DNA of 16,272 bases from DATHSN01 sp035464115 (GTDB taxonomy: Bacteria > Actinomycetota > Acidimicrobiia > Acidimicrobiales > SKKL01): contig DATHSN010000410.1 in the NCBI GenBank assembly GCA_035464115.1, positions 1-16,272 on the forward strand. Reading direction: 5' to 3'. Under the pieces are notes generated by a model that worked only from the letters and a program-made list of their open reading frames with translations, was not told the origin of the DNA and ran no database searches. Shown here piece by piece: positions 14,052 to 16,272 of this stretch. Position numbers and translations under genes: made by a program. Every line of letters starts with the position of its first letter. Position 1 is the stretch's first letter.

Positions 14052-14296
14052 GGCTCGGCCTCGGTCATGGCGATGGCGCTGGCCATGGCGAGCTGGTCGT
14101 CCTCGGGCGTCTGCGGGCGCTCACGGTACGACTCGGCGATGGCGGCACCGGTGCGTGCCCGCCGCACCGCGTCGGCGAGGTGGTGGACCCCGCGCCGGAT
14201 CACCGCCGAGCGGTTCTCCGCGACGCCCTCGGCCACGAGCTCGTCGATCAGCGCGAGCTCCTCGTCGGTGAAGCGGGTGGGCACCGGTGTTGACAT
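14045..14296 (-). CDS. Ribbon-helix-helix antitoxin of the MazF-like toxin
   Basis: 83 aa from ATG 14294-14296. Residues about 7-45 fit a ribbon-helix-helix DNA-binding domain: TRFTDEELALIDELVAEG, then NRSAVIRRGVHHLAD, with the N-R-S-A-V-I turn that starts the second helix. The C-terminal half (PQTPEDDQLAMASAIAMTEA) is acidic and probably binds and neutralises the toxin. Such antitoxins repress their own promoter as dimers. The -10 TATACT lies 7 nt before the ATG, so the message is probably leaderless, and a TACGA/TCGTA inverted repeat straddles it. The gene is too short to be a separate function and its stop overlaps the toxin start, so pairing is secure. Confidence 0.9.
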   Translation of the reverse strand: MSTPVPTRFTDEELALIDELVAEGVAENRSAVIRRGVHHLADAVRRARTGAAIAESYRERPQTPEDDQLAMASAIAMTEAEPW

Positions 14297-14318
14297 ACGA
14301 AGCAGTATACGGATCGTA
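14296..14318 (-). promoter_or_regulatory. Leaderless promoter and probable autoregulatory operator of the toxin-antitoxin pair
   Basis: The minus-strand -10 TATACT (14304-14309, 5 of 6 to TATAAT) lies exactly 7 nt from the antitoxin ATG. A 5-bp inverted repeat, TACGA (14296-14300 on the plus strand) and TCGTA (14314-14318), is centred on it; this suits a ribbon-helix-helix repressor that blocks RNA polymerase. The region is visibly more AT-rich than its surroundings. No consensus -35 is seen. Confidence 0.6.
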
Positions 14319-14338
14319 GAAACGGCGGGACGGGGCCC

Positions 14339-14362
14339 GGCGGCGCCCGACGCCGCGCCGCC
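14339..14362 (-). terminator. Hairpin terminator after the FAAL-like gene
   Basis: A perfect 8-bp stem GGCGGCGC/GCGCCGCC with an 8-nt loop begins 2 nt after the stop codon of the acyl-adenylating enzyme; some 20 nt later the minus strand has only a TTT. It would separate that gene from the toxin-antitoxin promoter just downstream. Confidence 0.5.
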
Positions 14363-14364
14363 CG

Positions 14365-16020
14365 TCAGACGCGCTGGAGCTCGGTGGAGAGGTAGCGCTG
14401 GCGGCACAGGGAGCGCTGGAGCTTGCCCGACGAGGTCTTGGGCAGCGTGCCCGGGGCGACGAGCACGACGTCCTTGGGCGGGACGCCGACCGCTTGACGG
14501 ACGTGCTCGGTGACCTCGTGGCGCAGGGCCTCGGTGTCGGCCAGCTTGGTCTCGGCCACCACCACGATGGTCTCCTTGCCGCCCCGACCAGCGACGCCGA
14601 AGGCGATGACGTTCCCCGGGCGGACGCCGTCGATCGTGGCGGTGGCCCGCTCGACGTCCTCGGGGAACACGTTGCGGCCGCCGACGATGATGACGTCCTT
14701 GATGCGCCCGCACATGACCAGCTCGCCGTCGAGCAGGTAGGCGAGGTCGCCGGTGCGCAGCCAGCCGTCGCGGAACAGCGAGGCGGTGGCCTCGGGGTCG
14801 TTGTAGTAGCCGGCGGTGACCGACGTGCCCCGGATCTCGAGCTCGCCGACCTCGCGGTCGGCCAGCGGATGGCCGCTGGCCGGATCGACGACGCGGATCT
14901 CGAGGCCCTCGACGGGCCGCCCGAGCAGGGCGAGGCGCCGGGCGCCGGGCGCGCCCGGCTCGGCCGGTGCGGCGAAGCGCTCGGACTCCAGGACCCGGCG
15001 GTCGACGGTGTCGGTGCGCAGGCCGGCGAGCGGCTCGGGGAACGTGCCGGCGATGGCCACCTCGGCCATGCCGAACGCCGGGAACACCGCGCCGGGGCGC
15101 ATGCCGTGGGGCACGGCGGCCTCGACGAACGACTCGACCGCGTCGGGGTCGACCGGCTCGGCGCCGTTGAGCGCCACGCGCAGGCTCGACAGGTCGAGCG
15201 GCGCCGACCGCCGCAGCGCCCGGGCGGCGAGCGCCCACGAGAAGTTGGGGCCGGCGGTGGCCGTGCCCCGGTAGGTGGAGATCCACTCCATCCACCGCAG
15301 CGGGTGAGCGGTGAAGTCCTGGGGTGCGCCGAGCACCAGGTCGGCGCCCGACATCATCGAGGTGCACAAGAGCCCGACCAGCCCCATGTCGTGGTACAGC
15401 GGCAGCCACGACACCAGCACGTCGGTGTCGACGTCGAGGTGGGCGGCGGCGCTGAGCGCGTCGACGTTGGCGACCACCGCACGGTGCGGGAGCATCACGC
15501 CCTTGGGGTCCGACGTCGACCCGCTGGTGAACTGCAGGATCGCCAGCCGCTCGGGGTCGTCGTCGGGGGCGTCGAGGTCGGCGGCGGTGGGGCGCCCGGT
15601 GCCGGGCATCACCGCGTCGAGGTGGACCATGGGCGGGTCACCCGGCGCCGGCGCCACGAAGGCGGCCAGGTCGGGGTCGACGAGGACCATGGCCACGTCG
15701 GCCCGGGAGATGCGGCGTCGGGTGGCGTCGACGAACTCCTCGATGGACGCCATGCGCATGGGCAGCGGCAGCACCACGAGGGTGGCGCCGGCGAGCCACA
15801 CCGCCTGGATGGCGGTGACCAGCGGACGGGTGGTGGGCCCGAGCAGGGCCACGTGGTCGCCGGGAGCGACACCGCGGGCCTGCAGGGCGGCGGCCATGGC
15901 CCGGGCGTCGTCGTGCAGCTCGGCCCACGGGACCCGCTGGGGCTCGGCGCCGCCGAGCACGAAGGTGACCGCACCGGCGCCGCCGGCGGCGCGCTCGACA
16001 CGAGAGGAGAGGGTGGTCAT
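14365..16020 (-). CDS. Acyl-adenylating enzyme, fatty-acyl-AMP ligase (FAAL)-like
   Basis: 551 aa from ATG 16018-16020, with GAAGG 5 nt upstream; a GTG 39 nt earlier is a less likely start. It belongs to the ANL superfamily: P-loop LQFTSGSTSDPKGVMLPH (162-179), SWLPLYHDMGLVG (204-216), AGPNFSWALAARAL (256-269), ALNGAEPVDP, GTSVTAGYYN, LRTGDLAYL, and the C-terminal catalytic Lys in LPKTSSGKLQRS (Lys533). The LPLYHDMGLVG and GPNF motifs are those of FAALs, which activate fatty acids to acyl-AMP for transfer to an acyl carrier protein or polyketide synthase, but closely related acyl-CoA ligases share them. I cannot place the FAAL-specific insertion with confidence. No carrier protein or polyketide synthase is in the window. 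Substrate unknown. Confidence 0.88.
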   Translation of the reverse strand: MTTLSSRVERAAGGAGAVTFVLGGAEPQRVPWAELHDDARAMAAALQARGVAPGDHVALLGPTTRPLVTAIQAVWLAGATLVVLPLPMRMASIEEFVDATRRRISRADVAMVLVDPDLAAFVAPAPGDPPMVHLDAVMPGTGRPTAADLDAPDDDPERLAILQFTSGSTSDPKGVMLPHRAVVANVDALSAAAHLDVDTDVLVSWLPLYHDMGLVGLLCTSMMSGADLVLGAPQDFTAHPLRWMEWISTYRGTATAGPNFSWALAARALRRSAPLDLSSLRVALNGAEPVDPDAVESFVEAAVPHGMRPGAVFPAFGMAEVAIAGTFPEPLAGLRTDTVDRRVLESERFAAPAEPGAPGARRLALLGRPVEGLEIRVVDPASGHPLADREVGELEIRGTSVTAGYYNDPEATASLFRDGWLRTGDLAYLLDGELVMCGRIKDVIIVGGRNVFPEDVERATATIDGVRPGNVIAFGVAGRGGKETIVVVAETKLADTEALRHEVTEHVRQAVGVPPKDVVLVAPGTLPKTSSGKLQRSLCRQRYLSTELQRV

Positions 16021-16036
16021 GCGGCCTTCGACCCCC

Positions 16037-16075
16037 GGCCGGGCCGCGGCGTTACGCACGCGACGACGCCCGGCC
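16037..16075 (-). repeat. 8-bp inverted repeat between the right-edge gene and the FAAL-like gene
   Basis: GGCCGGGC (16037-16044) and GCCCGGCC (16068-16075) can pair over a 23-nt loop. It starts 8 bp after the stop of the right-edge gene and fills most of the 63-bp gap before the FAAL-like start, so it could terminate the upstream gene or fold in the leader. The long loop makes it a weak terminator. Confidence 0.3.
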
Positions 16076-16083
16076 GCCAGCCG

Positions 16084-16272
16084 TCACAGGCAGGGCTCGA
16101 GGCTGAAGTCCTGGTGGCCCCGACCCTCGGCGCACTGGCGGAGCAGCTCGCCCTCCGCGAGGCGGTGGCCACCGTCGACGTCCTCCCACACGATCTCGTA
16201 CCGCAGGGCGGCCGTGGAGTCGTCGCGCAGGCCGGTGACCGTGGCGGTGACGAGGGTGCGACCCTCGTCGAG
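16084..16272 (-). CDS. 3' end of an unrecognised protein gene (right edge)
   Basis: The minus strand is open from the right edge for 62 codons to a TGA at 16084-16086. Codon third positions are almost all G or C, as in the neighbouring genes, which supports this frame. The fragment starts LDEGRTLVTATVTGLRDD, contains LRYEIVWEDVDGGHRLAEGE, and ends with CAEGRGHQDFSLEPCL. It is beta-rich in look with two Cys (RQC and EPC), which could form a disulfide in an exported domain. No family is recognised and the N-terminus lies outside the window. It reads towards the FAAL-like gene with a 63-bp gap. Confidence 0.65.
   Translation of the reverse strand, partial: LDEGRTLVTATVTGLRDDSTAALRYEIVWEDVDGGHRLAEGELLRQCAEGRGHQDFSLEPCL

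Noticed and set aside
14045..15409. Long minus-strand frame joining the antitoxin with a 370-codon upstream part
   Set aside because: Only the last 83 codons are coding (antitoxin); the rest is a shadow of the FAAL-like gene in another frame.

Overview
The window is very GC-rich, densely coded chromosomal DNA from an actinobacterium. An F420-type luciferase-like oxidoreductase, a PAC2-family protein, a FolP2-type dihydropteroate synthase homologue, a CnoX-like thioredoxin and the comEA/comEC/holA/rpsT/lepA neighbourhood all point there. The overall style suggests the Acidimicrobiia (Ilumatobacter/Iamia-like), but that rank is inference. I see no phage, insertion sequence, CRISPR array, rRNA or tRNA.

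Left part (1-3619, all minus strand): the 5' part of a D-aminoacylase-type amidohydrolase runs off the left edge. Next is a secreted Calx-beta protein with a Pro/Glu/Asp-rich stalk and an LPATA-type wall-sorting tail, then lepA (elongation factor 4). rpsT (ribosomal protein S20) is divergent from lepA, has a near-consensus housekeeping promoter and is followed by a strong hairpin. A GNAT acetyltransferase gene lies between rpsT and holA.

Middle (4832-10549, minus strand): six tightly packed genes read trx (CnoX-like) > HExxH zincin-like protein > comEA > comEC > folP2-type > holA. They are joined by short gaps and overlaps (59 bp zincin/comEA, GTGA comEA/comEC, ATGA folP/holA). The first gene has a GGAAC-N17-CGTT element, the form used by SigR/SigH/SigE-type ECF sigma factors, so the operon head, and perhaps the DNA-uptake genes behind it, may answer thiol/oxidative or envelope stress. 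ComEC has lost the metal-binding motif of its C-terminal metallo-beta-lactamase-like domain, and the FolP homologue has lost the STRPG loop of true dihydropteroate synthases.

Right part: three plus-strand genes (10744-13703) encode an APH-fold phosphotransferase, a PAC2 protein and an F420-type LLM oxidoreductase. Minus-strand genes follow: a MazF-like toxin with a ribbon-helix-helix antitoxin, a FAAL-like acyl-adenylating enzyme, and the last 62 codons of an unrecognised gene at the right edge. At least two genes (LLM oxidoreductase and antitoxin) look leaderless, with a -10 hexamer exactly 7 nt before the ATG.

No stretch longer than about 200 bp lacks a gene. The largest gaps are 10550-10743, 4042-4220 and 3620-3765, and their contents are listed as features. 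I found no clearly new multi-gene system. The most unusual points are the ECF-type promoter ahead of the competence operon, the two enzyme homologues with lost catalytic motifs inside it, and the LPATA surface protein.
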